From assembly GCA_004026145.2 (NCBI GenBank), contig CP034975.1, forward strand, positions 4,005,375-4,069,374: 64,000 bases of DNA, read 5' to 3'. Below the pieces are notes generated by a model, which worked only from the letters and a program-made list of their open reading frames with translations, was not told the DNA's origin and did not search any database. The stretch is from Takifugu bimaculatus. Its lineage: Eukaryota; Chordata; Actinopteri; Tetraodontiformes; Tetraodontidae. The translations under genes and the position numbers were made by a program. This document shows positions 23,071-36,500 of the stretch, piece by piece. Numbering within the stretch: position 1 is the first letter of the stretch; each line of letters begins with the position of its first letter.

Positions 23071-26000
23071 ATGAGACTTTCGGCGTTCGTCTCCCTCCTT
23101 CACTCGGTCGGCCCGGTGGTCATCGGTATTTCTCTCGGCTTCACTTTGAGCTTGCTGTGCGTGAGCTGGACCGACGAAGCGTGTTATCCGCACGGCGAGG
23201 AGGGCGACGCGGTTGTTCCGGGGCAGGATGGACCGCTGAGAGGAGCCAGAAAGCCCAGCTCGGTCTCGAACAGCAACGATATGGAGTCAGAGGAGGATTT
23301 CGAACCGAGAATAGTCCCGTACAAACAGGTCCAGCCGAGCTCTCCAAAGAAAGTTTTCAGGCAAGTGCTGAGGTTAAAGTCAACAGGTGAACACCAGTTG
23401 ATGGAGGGAAGCTGTATTTGCGCCAAATCCCGGTCCAGTCGAGCCGCCTGCAGCGCTTTCCCAACGATTTAGAGATTAATTACTGTTAAATGACTCATGC
23501 GTGCGTGCGTATGTCATTTTGCGGTCATGTGGGTTGAGTTTCTGCAGAATTGTAACTCTAACTCTTGCTGGGAAACTTTAAGCTGTTTCCCTGTGCCGCT
23601 GGTTCCGGTCTGTTTTATCAGACCCTCCTCCTCCTCCTCCTCTTCGCATCAGAACTATTTTGGGTGCCAGTATTCAGATATTTCCAAGGTCTTCTGGATA
23701 GAGACCTTGTGTTCAGTGTTGGTTCACATTCCCCAAAGTGGCTGCATAGCAGTGAAATTCTGAGAAAGAGGCTTTTCCCAGGGGAGGTTCTGCACAGAAG
23801 CATCCTCATGTCGGGGCCTCTGGTTCGGGGAGGCCGGCCCGACCCGTCAGCCCAGTTCCACAGGGGCTTTGTGGTTCACCGTATGTTGAGGAGCTCTCAC
23901 GTAGGAATCTGGCAAATGTTAAAACAACAATCAAGACGTTTTAACAGTCATATTTACAGTCACTGGCGACGGCGATGAATCAGTTTCAATTCCTTCATGT
24001 TTTCTCCGAAATTTGAAGCTTTTCTTCTTAATCCAACTGCCTGTAATTTGGGATTATCCAGAACATAAACCAGTACCCTGTAGTTTATGTTTTAGAATGT
24101 AGTGGTCTTGGTGTGACGCAAGCTTGAGGACACTTTAGTTGGATTTTGATCCAACTCATTTATTCATAGAGTGTCTGATGTCCTTTTAGGGCCAAGTACA
24201 TCAGTACGGAGTTGGGGATACGGGAGCGGCTGTTCGTGGGCGTCCTGACGTCCAAAAACACCATCAACACACTGGGGGTAGCCGTCAATCGCACCATCAG
24301 CCATCACCTGGACAACGTGATCTTCTTCACCGGCACGCGCAACCGCAAAGTCCCTCACGGCATGCTTGTCGTCTCCCACGGCGACGAGAGGCTCATCTGG
24401 AACATGTTCCAGAACATCAAGTATATTTTGGACCACTACATCGACGAGTACGACTGGTTCTACTTCGTGCAAGACGACGCCTACACGGAGGCCGACCGGC
24501 TCAAGTCCCTGGTGGACCACCTGAGCGTGGCCCGGGAGCTTTACATGGGCAGCCCCGAGGAGTTCATCGGTGGCGAGATGGAAGGAAAGTACTGCTACGG
24601 AGGGTTCGGATACATCCTGTCGCGCACCTTGCTCCTCCGCCTCCAGCCCTTCTTGGAAAACTGCCGCAACGACATCCTGAGCGCGAGGCCGGACGAGTGG
24701 CTGGGGAGGTGCATCATCGACCACACCAACACGAACTGCGTCGCCGAGTTCGAGGTGAGCGGACCGGCTTCCTGCTCCAGTACATCCTTCCTTATTACTA
24801 ATCCTGTATGTAAATTAAAGAGTTTTTGCAGCGGGGGTGGGGGTGTTACATTTCCAGGCAGGCCAGTGCACGTTTCTCCTCCTCCTCCCCCACAGAAGGA
24901 GACCGTCACTGCAGACCACATGCTCAGCCTCGGAGACGGCACTTAAGACTGTCAGACGACTATATAAAACTGTAATTGCCATGCTAGCGCACGGGTGGCA
25001 TTTATATTACAGAGCAGGATGCTAATAGCATGAACAAAATAGCAAATAGCAAGGTGACAAACGGAAAGACCACGGCCGAGTTCACAGCTTTGCCTGAGGC
25101 TCAATGGTGTGAAAATCCCCTGTGGGTCAACATGCTCTGTTCCTGTAATGTCATTAGCATTTCAGGTCAAACAAGCTCAGCAGAGCACTGTTTTGCCCCA
25201 GTGCCCTCTCAGGTGGCTGTAAACATATTGACACTTTGACTTAGTCGGGGAAAATGCAACCACAGAAATTCGAACTACGATTTGTTTTCCAGGTTCTTAG
25301 AAACCAGTCCTTTTTATGGCTCGGTGTCGGGTCCTGACCGGCTGGATAGAGTAACAAAGCCCCTCTAAAGCTGCACAAATGTCAACAGTAAATCCTAATA
25401 TGGTTGGTGTTTTCACTCCAGGGTTTGTAGGCCAGGTGCTGATGGCTGCTCCAGACATGTTAAGAGCCGTGACTTCAAACCAGATCGGGTTGCATTCAGA
25501 GAGGAGTTGGATGGAGCGAAGGCCTGAAACTGAGCTGACAGAGTCGCACAGCTTTTACTGCCGTTAGGAAGGAAACCCTCAATATTAACTCACAGATTTC
25601 TATAAATGTAGCTGCACTGTACCAAGCTGAGCAGCAGTGTTTGCTTGGAATGCAGCCCGAGTGTGTCCCTGCCGACTGGACGCTGCTATCTGAGTGTCCT
25701 TGTTTCTCTCTGGAGCAGGGCGTCCATTCTTTGTTCTTTTAATAGCTTTATCAGATTGGATTCACTTTTTCTAATCACTCAAGCTCCTTAGGTGGTTACT
25801 CTGTTTTCAGCTTGAACGTCCATGGAAATTAAGTCAGAGGGAGGAAGTAGGAACCACCTCTCATGTCTTGACGGTTGCTTTTTGCCACGCTGATTAGCAG
25901 TTATTCAGATATAAAACAACATCCGGAACAAAGCTGTAATCATGTACGTGTCTCTAACCCCGTCGTTGCTGCGCACCTCTGATGAAACGTGGCATTTAAT

Positions 26001-27608
26001 GAGCGTAATCGCCGCTCTCGGCGAGGCTGTGTGCGTGCTTCTGTCCTGCGGAGGAAAGACGCTCTGGTTCCTGTCCTCAGGGGCTTCGCTATCACCGGTT
26101 TGAGTTGGGCAAAAACTCGGATCCCAGTAAGGAGCAGAGCGATCAGCTGACCAGTGCCTTGACCGTCCATCCGGTGTCGGACCCTGAGCAGATGTACCGC
26201 CTGCACAGGTTCTTCACCGAGATCGAACTGCAGAAGACCTACAGCGAGATCGTGCGGCTGCAGGTGAGATGAATTCACAACTCCATCAGATGAAAAAAAA
26301 AAAAAGAAGCTCTTCCTTGTTTGACTCTTCTCTGGGTTCCGACAGGCGGAAATAATGAATGTGAGCGCGGACGCCTTTGAGGGCAACTGGACCTCCCAGT
26401 GGCCGGTGGGGGTAAACCCCCCCTTTCAGCCGCAGTCTCGGTTTGAAGTTCTGAAATGGGAATATTTCACCGAGGAGGAGATTTATTCCTGCGTCGACGG
26501 CGCTCCGAAGTGTCAGCTGAGAGGCATCGATCGCCTCGACGTGGCCAACGTGATCGAGGCAGCGATGGGGGAGCTGAACAGGAAGTACAAGCCCGTCCTG
26601 CACCTCAAGAAGCAGCAGCTGATTAACGGCTACAGGCGCTTCGACCCCACGAGGGGCATGGAGTACACCCTGGACCTGCAGGTGGAAGCAGTCAACCAAA
26701 AAGGCCACGGCCGCTCCATCACTAAACGGGTCCATCTGGTGCGACCTCTGAGCAAGACTGAGATCATCCCCATGCCCTACGTGACGGAGGCCACCAGGGT
26801 CCACATCATCATACCGCTCACCCTGCAGGACCGCGGTTACGTCGACCATTTCCTGGAGGCGTTTGCCTCCAACGCTTTCGAGACCAGCGAAAACGCCATC
26901 CTGACATTCCTGTTTATCTACGACCCCGTGGAGGCGCAGCAGGTTAACCAGAACGACATATTCGCCGGCGTGAAGAACCAGATAAACGCTTACGAACACA
27001 AATACCCCGCTGTGAAAATTCCCTGGATAAGTGTCAAGACGGAAACGCCGTCCCAGATTAAATTCATGGACATCATCTCCAAGAAGCACCCCGTGGACAC
27101 GCTGTTCTTCCTGGCTCACGCCAACACCGAAGTCAACTCGGAGTTTCTGAACCGCTGCCGCATGAATTCCATCAACAACTGGCAGGTGTTCTTTCCCATC
27201 CATTTCCAGGACTACAAGCCGGAAGTGGCCTATCACAACCAGCAGCTGCCCGTCACCACCCACCTGCTGAAGGACGCGGGTCATTTCGACCGCCTGTCCT
27301 TCGGGGAGGCCTGCTTCTACAACTCCGACTACATGGCCACGCGCACGAGGATGGTGGCGGACGTCCAGGAGAACGAGGAGATCCTGGAGACGCTGGACAT
27401 CTACGACATGTTCGTGAAGTACTCGGACCTGCACGTGTTCAGGGCCGTGGAGCCGGCGCTGCACCAGAAGTACGTCTACCGGGACTGCAACCCGCGTCTG
27501 AGCGAGGACATCTACCACCGGTGCATCCAGGGGAACCTGGAGGGCCTCGGCTCTCGCTCCCAACTCGCCATGCTGCTGTTTGAGCAGGAGCAGGGAAACA
27601 GTACTTGA
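23071..27608 (+). CDS. chpf: Chondroitin polymerizing factor (chondroitin sulfate synthase 2)
   Basis: Type II Golgi glycosyltransferase-like protein that partners with chondroitin synthases to lengthen the GlcUA-GalNAc chain. Exons: 23071-23360, 24190-24754, 26081-26263, 26346-27608; total 766 residues (human CHPF 775). Residues 1-12 are a short cytosolic tail, 13-34 the signal anchor (GPVVIGISLGFTLSLL), followed by an acidic stem. The first transferase-like half includes YISTELGIRERL (about 100), an NRT glycosylation site at 130, QDDAY at 191-195, and SARPDEWLGRC. The second CHGN half includes GYRRFDPTRGMEYTLDLQ and ends LFEQEQGNST, identical to the vertebrate terminus. No DXD is seen near NRCRMNS, consistent with weak catalysis alone. 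The signal-anchor sequence fits CHPF better than CHPF2, as does the asic4 neighbour. Intron 1 starts with GC (AG|GCAAGT), intron 3 is only 82 bases, and exon 4 has no antisense gene despite long shadow frames. Confidence 0.96.
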
Positions 27609-28860
27609 CGGTAACGGCCAGTTTCCGCCGCTGCTGATTTTCATGAGCCAAAACGCTGGGTGGCGGGGGTGGGGGGGCACGAGGAGCACCTCCCATCACC
27701 GGACCTTCTCTCTGTGCTGTGCGGACAGTCAGCCTGACGTCGTCCACTGTCTTCAGTGAGCTCCAGGTTATTCCGGTGTTGGAGGAAAGCCACTGCAGTA
27801 AATTCCCGACACCGTTTTTCCCGTACGTTTACAACTCGTGTGGATGAAGTTGCCCTTTTTATAGGGGACCTCCCGTAGGTCTGGAGAACATCCAGGTCAT
27901 GCAGCTATAGAATATTTAGGTTACCCTCGTCGTCACCGCCCACGGGTCCAGTAGGGTCCCAGTATTTGATGGGATCTCCCCACTGGAGAGGCAGTAAAAC
28001 GGCATTCATACAAAACTGATCTTTTGATATTTACTGATTGCAAAGTCTGTCTTTGTGCCTTCACACTGACTTTTTTTATGGCAACGCGGCGTTTTTCCAG
28101 GTCACAGCGTGCAGTGACGCGGCGCCGAAACGTTTTGTAACTGGTTACGACATGAATTACTGTTGCCCAATAGGTTTGTGATTGTTTTTTTAAAATTCCT
28201 CGCTGATTCACACAGAAGCTGGGATGATTGTGGACTCGTCAATCATCTCTTCGGAGTAATATATTTGTGCCTCAGCGGAGAGAAGGCTCGGGCGTCATCT
28301 TCTGCTGGACGTTTCCTCGCTGAAGCCTGGCAGTCGTGAGGCGCGCGCGTTTCTCTGGTTGACTGGATGTGCGGTTCTGTCCTACATGAAGTCAGTGGTA
28401 CCACAGAACAAGTTTTTGAAGAATGTCTGACAGGAAAAAAAATGTTTTTTTTTTTACTCCTGAAAGTCGCTGCAGTGTTTCAATGTAATTATTCTTTGTA
28501 AGTTTCTTAATTGTGTTGCTGTCCTCCATTTTGTGTTGTTTTTAAATTTGACATGAGGCTTTTTAAAAAAAACAAACAAAACTGAATAATTGCAGTTCTG
28601 AAAGGTCCAAAAACGTATTAGTTTAACAACAAAATGTGCAATATTGCAGATGTCTGATTGAGAAGTAAATGTTAGTGCAGCAGCGAGTGTGTGTAAAAGT
28701 ACTGTTAGCGGTGACAGAATGTTCTATTTCAGTGAATACACTGTAATACGTGCTGACCGGTCCTTTAATGTGGTGATGGACACCAGGCACTTTTCATAAA
28801 ATACCAATTTTAAGCCAAATCCCCAAGTTTTATTTAAAATTAAAGTTGAAGTTTGGGGAA
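27609..28860 (+). other. chpf: chpf 3' UTR (inferred)
   Basis: About 1.2 kb after the chpf stop codon without another gene. An ATTAAA at 28839-28844 is the best candidate poly(A) signal; another lies near 29425, so the end is uncertain. Confidence 0.4.
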
Positions 28861-30510
28861 CGCTAAAGGTTAAAGGTGGTACGAACTATAGCGTCTATCA
28901 CATATTTGATATAGTTTAACGCATCTCTGTTGAGGAGAGCAGGTTGGATGTGCTGTGGGAGATTCTTTCACTAATGTGCAGGGCGGGAACCAGAAACAAC
29001 CACTGTGAACGATGGAGGGCCGAGGGGACGTATGAAGTAAACACCTGAGCACGGAGCTTCTGATCAAACATGCTTGGCAGTCTCTTCCTACTAGGCCGTT
29101 ATTTATTGATCTTTTCTTTTTGGTCATGAATCTGAGTAACTCCCCACTAATAAGAGGCTTTTTTGACACTCTGCATAGGTCTAAATATTAAACAGATATT
29201 AAGTGTTTTGCAGCTTTATTCACAATTATTCTCAAATTTTATTTCTCTTTTTTTTTGTCTTTCCAAAATTACGACTGTTAAAAATGATCTTTTTTTTTAA
29301 AGTCATGTTTGCATCTTTTCTGGTTTGTGTACTTTATTGTATAACCAAAGCAATACTATTTCAAGACACATTTAAATATGTGGTATTTTCCAAAATGAAC
29401 TGTGAATTATTGTAATTTTTTTAAATTAAAGAATATTTCAATATAAAACTATCCTTTTTTTTTTTTTTTTAAATCCCAGCATCCTCTTTGTCCTTTAGGT
29501 GTCACTACAACGGCACGGTTAACGCAACACCCCAAACTTGTGTCACATCACATTTCGACACCTGCAGTCAAAGTTCCCGTCTATCGTAGGTATTCCCCGT
29601 GTCTGGGATGGGTAAAAAGCAGGGAAACATCCCAGCCTTAATTACAGCTTCAGTTATTTCAGGGGTCTGTGTGCGCTGGCCCGAGGGCGTGCTGTAAAAC
29701 CACAAAACTACAGAGCAGCTGGGAGGTAATTGCAAGTCATTATTTTGCATTTTGGTTTTATGCTCAATCCCAGGACTTTCTCCTCCCACGCAGACACATT
29801 TTTGTCCTCCAGAAACCCGCTACGACAACGTTTAGCTTCCACGACGACTGCAGTTCACGCGAAGGCTAAGTCAGGCGGAAGAAACCACTCGGCCTAATGA
29901 GAGGGTCCATCTGATTCATCCAGTATTTCCCCAAAAAAACTGACCTGAGGTGACATCAGACACTTTCATGCTGCCAGAGAAACCTGCTTTAGACCAATGC
30001 GAGCTAATACTGGCTAATACTTATCATTTATAAAGTGCTGCCCGGCACCCAGGCTCCAGGAATGCGGCGTCGGTGTCTTGCCCGAGTCCTCCGAGGACAT
30101 CCTCCATTCTTAATGACGGAGCAGAGATTGTTATGCACGGGCTGTACAGGGCGCCATCAGAGACTGTGATTGGGAACCTTTTGAAAATGTCAGTGACACA
30201 TGATTATGAATATTAAACAGTCACTGGCGGCCTGTGATTACTTGACAGGAGGAAGGAGTTTGACAGATGGAGGAATGAGGAATTTCATCACCCGGCAGAA
30301 ATTATGCGGCCACAGAAGCCAAATTAGTGGGATAAAAAACCAAAACCTGACGCCGCCCGTCCCAGATTCGTATTCGTTACATATGGAGTGGATCGCTGGA
30401 GGCGTTTAATGACATCCGCACCACCTAAAACAGAAAACTCTCCTTAAACAGGTTTTGTCTGAACTGCGAACATGAAAGAGGAGTTTGTGTTCAATGCTGC
30501 AGCCAGCCAC

Positions 30511-30554
30511 GGGGGGGGGGGGGGGGGGGTGGGGCCGGGGGGGGGGGGGGGGGG
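30511..30554 (+). repeat. Long poly(G) tract
   Basis: Nineteen Gs, T, four Gs, CC, then eighteen Gs. It could form G-quadruplex structures, or it may reflect difficult sequencing of a homopolymer. Confidence 0.9.
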
Positions 30555-30938
30555 TGTAAGTGTCAGGAGCTCTATATTTATTCTGTCAATTGTTTAGACT
30601 GCTGCTTTACTTCTTTCATCAAGGGTTTAAATGCATCAGGTGACGCAAACGTCTGTTTCCTCGGAGCGTAGAAACACAAAATATCAGAGTAGTCGAGAGC
30701 CTAGTAGGCTCTTCTAAAAAGGAGGCAGTAATTAGTTTAATTCAGCCAGACGACCTTCTGAAATAAAAATGAGTATGAAGGTCCTGATGGAGGACTTCAG
30801 CTGATTAGTTATGCTGTTTTTTTTAAGAGGTTCGCTGACTGAAGGTCTGAGGTCTCCTGTGAGACCATCGGCCTCCAGGAAACAATCAGCCCACTTTACT
30901 ATCCTGTTTAGTTTAACTTGGATGTCCTTAACAAGCCT

Positions 30939-30964
30939 ACACACACACACACACACACGCACAC

Positions 30965-31001
<37 letters not shown>
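30939..31001. repeat. (CA)n microsatellite
   Basis: About thirty CA units with two G interruptions, in the chpf/asic4 spacer. Confidence 0.95.
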
Positions 31002-32020
31002 AGGTTCAAGGAAACAACACACTGAAATGTAAAATTATTATTGCTTAAGCCATCCTAAATGACGATGCTAACCCAAGAGAAATGAACCGGAGAACGACTG
31101 AAAACACAACATCGTCTACAAAGAAACGCATAAAAAAGCCGCATAAGGACGTCGTGTGGACAATCAAACTGGTTAAGTCCCTTTTCAGTATCGGGGCAGC
31201 TGTATTGACATCTGTCAGCTCATCTGCAGCTCGTAAGTGTACAGTAAATCGCTACAATCGTGATCGATATATAAAAGTTAGCCTTTTTTTCCAAATATAT
31301 ATGTAAATTTACATGACGCGGAATGTAAACAGCAAACATTGTAACAGAATTCTTATTTTAAAGTTGGACTTTATGTACAGGGACAATGCTACTCTCTAAC
31401 ACCTTCACCACGAAGCAGACAGCGTTATCGATGTGGAAAGATGCTCCTAGATCTTCTAAGCCAACGTCAAACAGTTACACCTAAATTATTCCCCTCCAAT
31501 TTCAGATTGGACTCACCACGGGTAAAGTTTTCCCTTTTTAAGTATTATCATCTTGTATACAATACATAACATATAGGTAGCTAATAGCGTCTCTTTAAAT
31601 AATTACAAAATGTCTTATTATGTAATGGGTTTTAAAGTTGGACTAGATTTACAATAAACGTATCGATACTGAAAAAAGAAAAAAAAAGATTCTTGAGAAT
31701 AAATATATTTCATCCTTGGAGGATAAACTGAACTGGGTGACATGCAGTTGTCCTCTCGTCTCCGATGGCGGTCCTGAAAACACCTGTCCTCTGCACGTGA
31801 AGCTGGACAAGAAAAGAAAAGAAAACGTAAACGCGGTGTCCGTTTTTGTGCCTACATACTGAGCGTGCTCCGTCAGCAGCACGAGTTTGGTGTTCGACTT
31901 TGGCTGTAGCTTTGTACTGGGTACGGCGGCGCCGCGGCGGACGGAAGGGCCGGAAAGGTCTGTGCTTGGTGTGGACACAGGCGGCTGCTATCTCTTCGCC
32001 GTCGCCAGCGCTAGGTGGCT

Positions 32021-33538
32021 CTAGCAGGCGAAGTCCTCGAACACGCCGTGGTGCCCGGCATGGTGGCGGTGGGGGTGGGGGTGGGGGTGCGGATGAGGGT
32101 GGTGGTGGTTGGGGAGGATTGTGTTGGCGTAGGCACCCTCCGGATGGCTCGGTCCCAGATCGTTGGGGTCCTGCTGAGGGCACAGAAGGTGGGGGTCAAA
32201 GATGCATTCAGGTCTAGCGCCATCATCCAGTTGGGGGAATTATTATTATTATTACTACTTACTGGTTGTTCCTTCTTTATGTAATAGACTAGAATGAAGT
32301 TATGCATCTAATTGTGTCTGTGATGCATTTAAATGAGTTGGAGCCTGATCTCAACACAGTTGTTTTTGTATGTAGTATAGTAATGTAGTAGTAAATGTAG
32401 TATAAATCAGGAAAATGGAAAATGTGGTATTATTATATTTCAAAAGTCTTGTTAGTTAAAATTGATTTCTGTGACCCCCTTATTGGCTTTTCTTTTTGAG
32501 GGTTTCTTTACAAACCTGAACGAACACTGGTCCCATTGCCACGACCATAAAAACTCTGATTACTGGGAGATAACTGTAGCAACCAGATCAGATTTTTTCA
32601 CATGCACTTCAGAAACGTGATTATCCATAAATCCTGGTCTACATATTTCAGTTCATTAATCTCTATTTAATTAAACTCTTTCAGAGTTTGTACATATAAA
32701 GCAACATCAACTTTCTTTAACCAGATTATACGTGCACGGACGCAGCAGCAGACTGGGCAGAAATCCCGGGGTGTTAATCAGATTTCCTCAGATTACTGCC
32801 AATATCTGATAAATCATATCACGCCTGCTGTTTATGGGATCACCTAAATAACCCTTTATTTACAGATAAGCCTGCAGGAACAACACACATACGAATAATC
32901 ACATTAAATAAAATTAAGAAAAAATTCAAGAGGTGGAAAAATGGAATGAGTATCTTCCTAAAGTGGCGCCAGAGCTGCGGCGGGAGCAGCTGCTGCGTAC
33001 CTTTGATTTCATCTCCTCCAGACCTACTGTGGCGACGGTGCTGGGCTGCGGTCTGCTCCTCCTCTCCTCTTTCTGCGGCCTCAGTAGACGCTGCAGCCGG
33101 TGCTTCATCATCTGGTCTCCCCGCAGAACGGAGCGACGAGGGGGGGGGGGGCACACCAAGAAAAGATTGAGGGGGACGAGAAACAGGGAGGCAGCAGAAG
33201 AGTGAGGGGTTCATTCCCCGTGATGTCTAAACCCCCCAAGGTTCTACTTTATTCATACATGTTCTGCAGTCAGCAGGCTGAAGGGCTTAAAGGCGACACA
33301 GCTGAGACAGGAGCTCATTTCACCATCGGTGCTTGTAGCACGTTCTGAGCGGATATTAGTTTTCTCCAGCCTGGAAAAAACTCCTTACACGTGTAATAAA
33401 CATTTACACGGCCCGTCTGCAGATTTCTGGATGATTGTGTCTGAGGAGAACACCGATATGCACTCACACGAGCTGTATTTACCATTTTTGCAAGATAAAC
33501 TCTGTCACCGCTCTGTAATATAAACAGCAAAGGTGTGT

Positions 33539-33569
<31 letters not shown>

Positions 33570-36500
33570 TAATTTGGATTTTTTAAAAATTTCAAATCCA
33601 GCTAATTGCTGCGAAATTCGAGCTGATGGGACACTGAGTGTGAGCTGATGTACCTCATAGATATAATCCAGGATTTCCAAAACGGTCAGGATGCTGGCCC
33701 CGATGAACAGGCCCATCTGTCCCCCGATGTCACCTGAGAAGAGGCAAAGCAGCTCCTGTTAGCGGGCGTCGTGGCTCAGATATGTGCGTCTGCTGCAAAC
33801 CTTTCAGCGAGGAGGAGGTGTGATTTAATTAAAGCAGAAAGGAGAGGAAGCGCTGACATAAATCATACCTAATAAACCCGCAACATCGTAGGCTTTCTTC
33901 TGCTCGATTGTCTCGTAGTTCAAAGCTTCAAAGAAGATGTCTAATACCAGGAAGTTTTCTCTGCGAACACAAGTCAAGGGGGACTGTCAGACAAAGCCAA
34001 ATATACTCGCGCTGTTTTTATAATTCACTCAGACTCAGACATCATTTGGGCGTCTTTTACTCCCCCCATAAATTGCCATGATTGGAATGTCAGGCCTGCA
34101 GCTCTTTACACAGATCTAACAAGTGATTGTGGGATAATGAGGTGTTTCAGGGTGTACCCGAGATGGGAAGAACAGGCGGTGACAGCGCGCTCTGTCACTG
34201 CCATGCCTCTGATCTCTCTGGATTTAGAAAGTCTGCTAATATTAAGCCTTGCACGGTATCATGAGCTCTTTGGTTTTGGCATCCTCACACCTGTCAGCAG
34301 GTCTGTCTGCTCGACACAACATCGGTGTGCTCAACTGTGACGGTGTGCGGTAAAAATAGGCATATTTGTTTATTACACACCAGAGACACACTAGTCACAA
34401 CATGGCTGCCATTCTTTTATGCCTGCTTTGACCTCTTTCAGACACTCTGGTGCCGTTTTAGACTTTTAAGTTTCAAGTTATGCCTATAAATGTGGTATAA
34501 ATAAATTTAAAAAAAATCCACTTTTTGGAGTAAAACACAGCAGGTAACATTGTTTCAAAATGTATATATGAAGGCTCACTGCTTTGGTGATGATGAAACT
34601 GCTCATTGCGAGTGTACACCCACAAGGGGGCGCTATGGAAAAGGTCTTGGAAGTGCAGGTTTACTTAAAGAAGCTGTACATCTGAGATATCTGACCGTCA
34701 AGCTGGGGGACGCCGAGAGAGGATAAATCATCCAGTTAATTTATATTGGTCAGACTTTAAAAACAAAATGGTGCCAAAAGATTTTTAAATATTAAAAAAG
34801 AAAAATCAGCGGGGCAGAACATCAATCAAAGTGAGAATCTAAATTTAAGGACTTCCTGAATCGCTGATGCCCAACAAACTTAACCGTCCACCTAATGAAG
34901 AACATAAAGTGATGCCTCTATTTTTTTTTTTCAAATGATTGATTTCGGTTTGTATTTATGGTCTGCAGACTGTAGGTCAGAGTTTATGGCCTTGACCGCG
35001 TGCTGCATCGCCGCTCCTACAGTTTAGTCTCGCTGAAGCCCCGTCACACCTGATGTAGTCCTCCGACTTGTCGTACTTCCTGGAGAGATAGCGAGCCGAA
35101 CCCTTGCTGGGGATTTTCACCATGGAAAGCTCTTTGCCGTAACGGGTGAGATTACAGGGCGTCTCACACGGGCAGGTATCGGCACTGTTCTTCTGATACT
35201 GCGCTGCAAAGAGAGGAAAAAGGAAAAAGAACTTTAGAACTGATAAATGCAGTGCCTGTCTCTGCTTATTGCTGCTCCATATTCACAATATCCCAGAGGC
35301 AGAAACAGAAGCAAAGCAAAGCGTCGAACAAGCTGTCAAATTGGTGCAAAACAGCACATTCTGGATAATTTCTTTGCAATAGCTGCTCCTCTCGGGCTGC
35401 GATGCTGCCACTGTGGGGCGCCGTGGCTCAGCGCTCACAGCCAGAAGTTCTGTGGTTCAGTCCCAGCTCTGTGGGTTTTCCCCAGGTACTCTAGTTTCCT
35501 CCCACAATCCAGAAACACACATTAGGTTGAGACTGTAAATTACCCCTGGCTCGAACAGCTGGGATTCTCTCCAACACCCCCCACAATATTCTTAGCTTTA
35601 GCTTTGTAATAACATGTGTTTGGTTGCAACCATAGCAACCGTTGGCGAACCTGTCCTGTTCACCAAAACCTTGATCCATTTTTTACATTTCATTTGGCCA
35701 GTTATAGATGTAATAAACAGACATTTCTGTTTGTTCTCATTGCTGTTTCTTCGCGTCCTGCTACAGAACGTTTCCACCAAAAAAACCCAAACATATTTCT
35801 CCGAATGGTGGTGTGTTTACAGTCCCTGTTTACTGTTGATTTAGAGAATTATAGCTGAAGTACACTAATAAACAATCCCAGACCCGTGCACCTGCAGGTG
35901 TGAATTGGTGAAACATTTAAAATACATATTTCCTGAGTAAATAGCTTTCCCTAATCTTTTTCTTCTTAATTACTCCAAAAAAAGAAAATCGAATTGAGGT
36001 GGCGCTTTAAAAGCACGCATTTATAATGGGCTCCTTTCTCTCTGCACCAAGAGTTATTTGTATGCAGGGAGACGGTGGCGTATATTCTCTGTCTGATATG
36101 AGAACAAAACATCTTTGTTATCCAAATATATGAAGCACATTTTAATTTATTACCATTCATAAAAGACAAATTCATTCCAGCATTTGATTCGGGAATATGA
36201 TTCAAATGAATACGTCTCATTTCTATCAGATATATTTCAAGATTTCATTCAGCCATATTCTGAATGGAGTTTAAATCCATCAAAGAGAGGCATAATTAAA
36301 TTTCTTACTTGGCGGAAGAATGATAATTGTGGTTGTGCGTCTGCCAAGAGCAGAGAAAGATCTTTTTTTAGCATCTACCTTTAAAACCAGGCGACTTTTG
36401 TTCAGTGAGGGGAGATACGCACGAGTCGCGTGTAATATTAAAGGTTCAACACTGCCGACGAGGCAGCCGTCACACGCTGACGGGACGAAATCAAACCCCC

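Larger units (their letters stand above)
28861..32020. other. Convergent chpf/asic4 spacer, including the asic4 3' UTR
   Basis: No gene is recognised. The right part is the 3' UTR of asic4 on the minus strand; its poly(A) site cannot be fixed (TTTATT occurs on + near 30578 and 29100). The segment contains a G-tract and a CA microsatellite listed separately. The 74-codon plus-strand frame at 31082-31306 has no family signature. Confidence 0.45.

Noticed and set aside
23565..23978. 137-codon plus-strand frame in chpf intron 1
   Set aside because: It has no recognisable domain and lies wholly within an intron bounded by supported splice sites. Its Leu/Ser run comes from a CTC repeat.
24164..24724. 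186-codon minus-strand open frame
   Set aside because: It is an antisense shadow of chpf exon 2.
26286..27689. 467-codon minus-strand open frame
   Set aside because: It is exactly antisense to the last chpf exon, whose GC-rich third positions avoid stops on the other strand. It has no family motif, and the chpf reading is unambiguous.
31710..32183. 157-codon Pro/Arg-rich minus-strand frame
   Set aside because: It is an alternative frame across the last asic4 exon and 3' UTR. The correct frame gives the conserved EGAYANTILPN tail.
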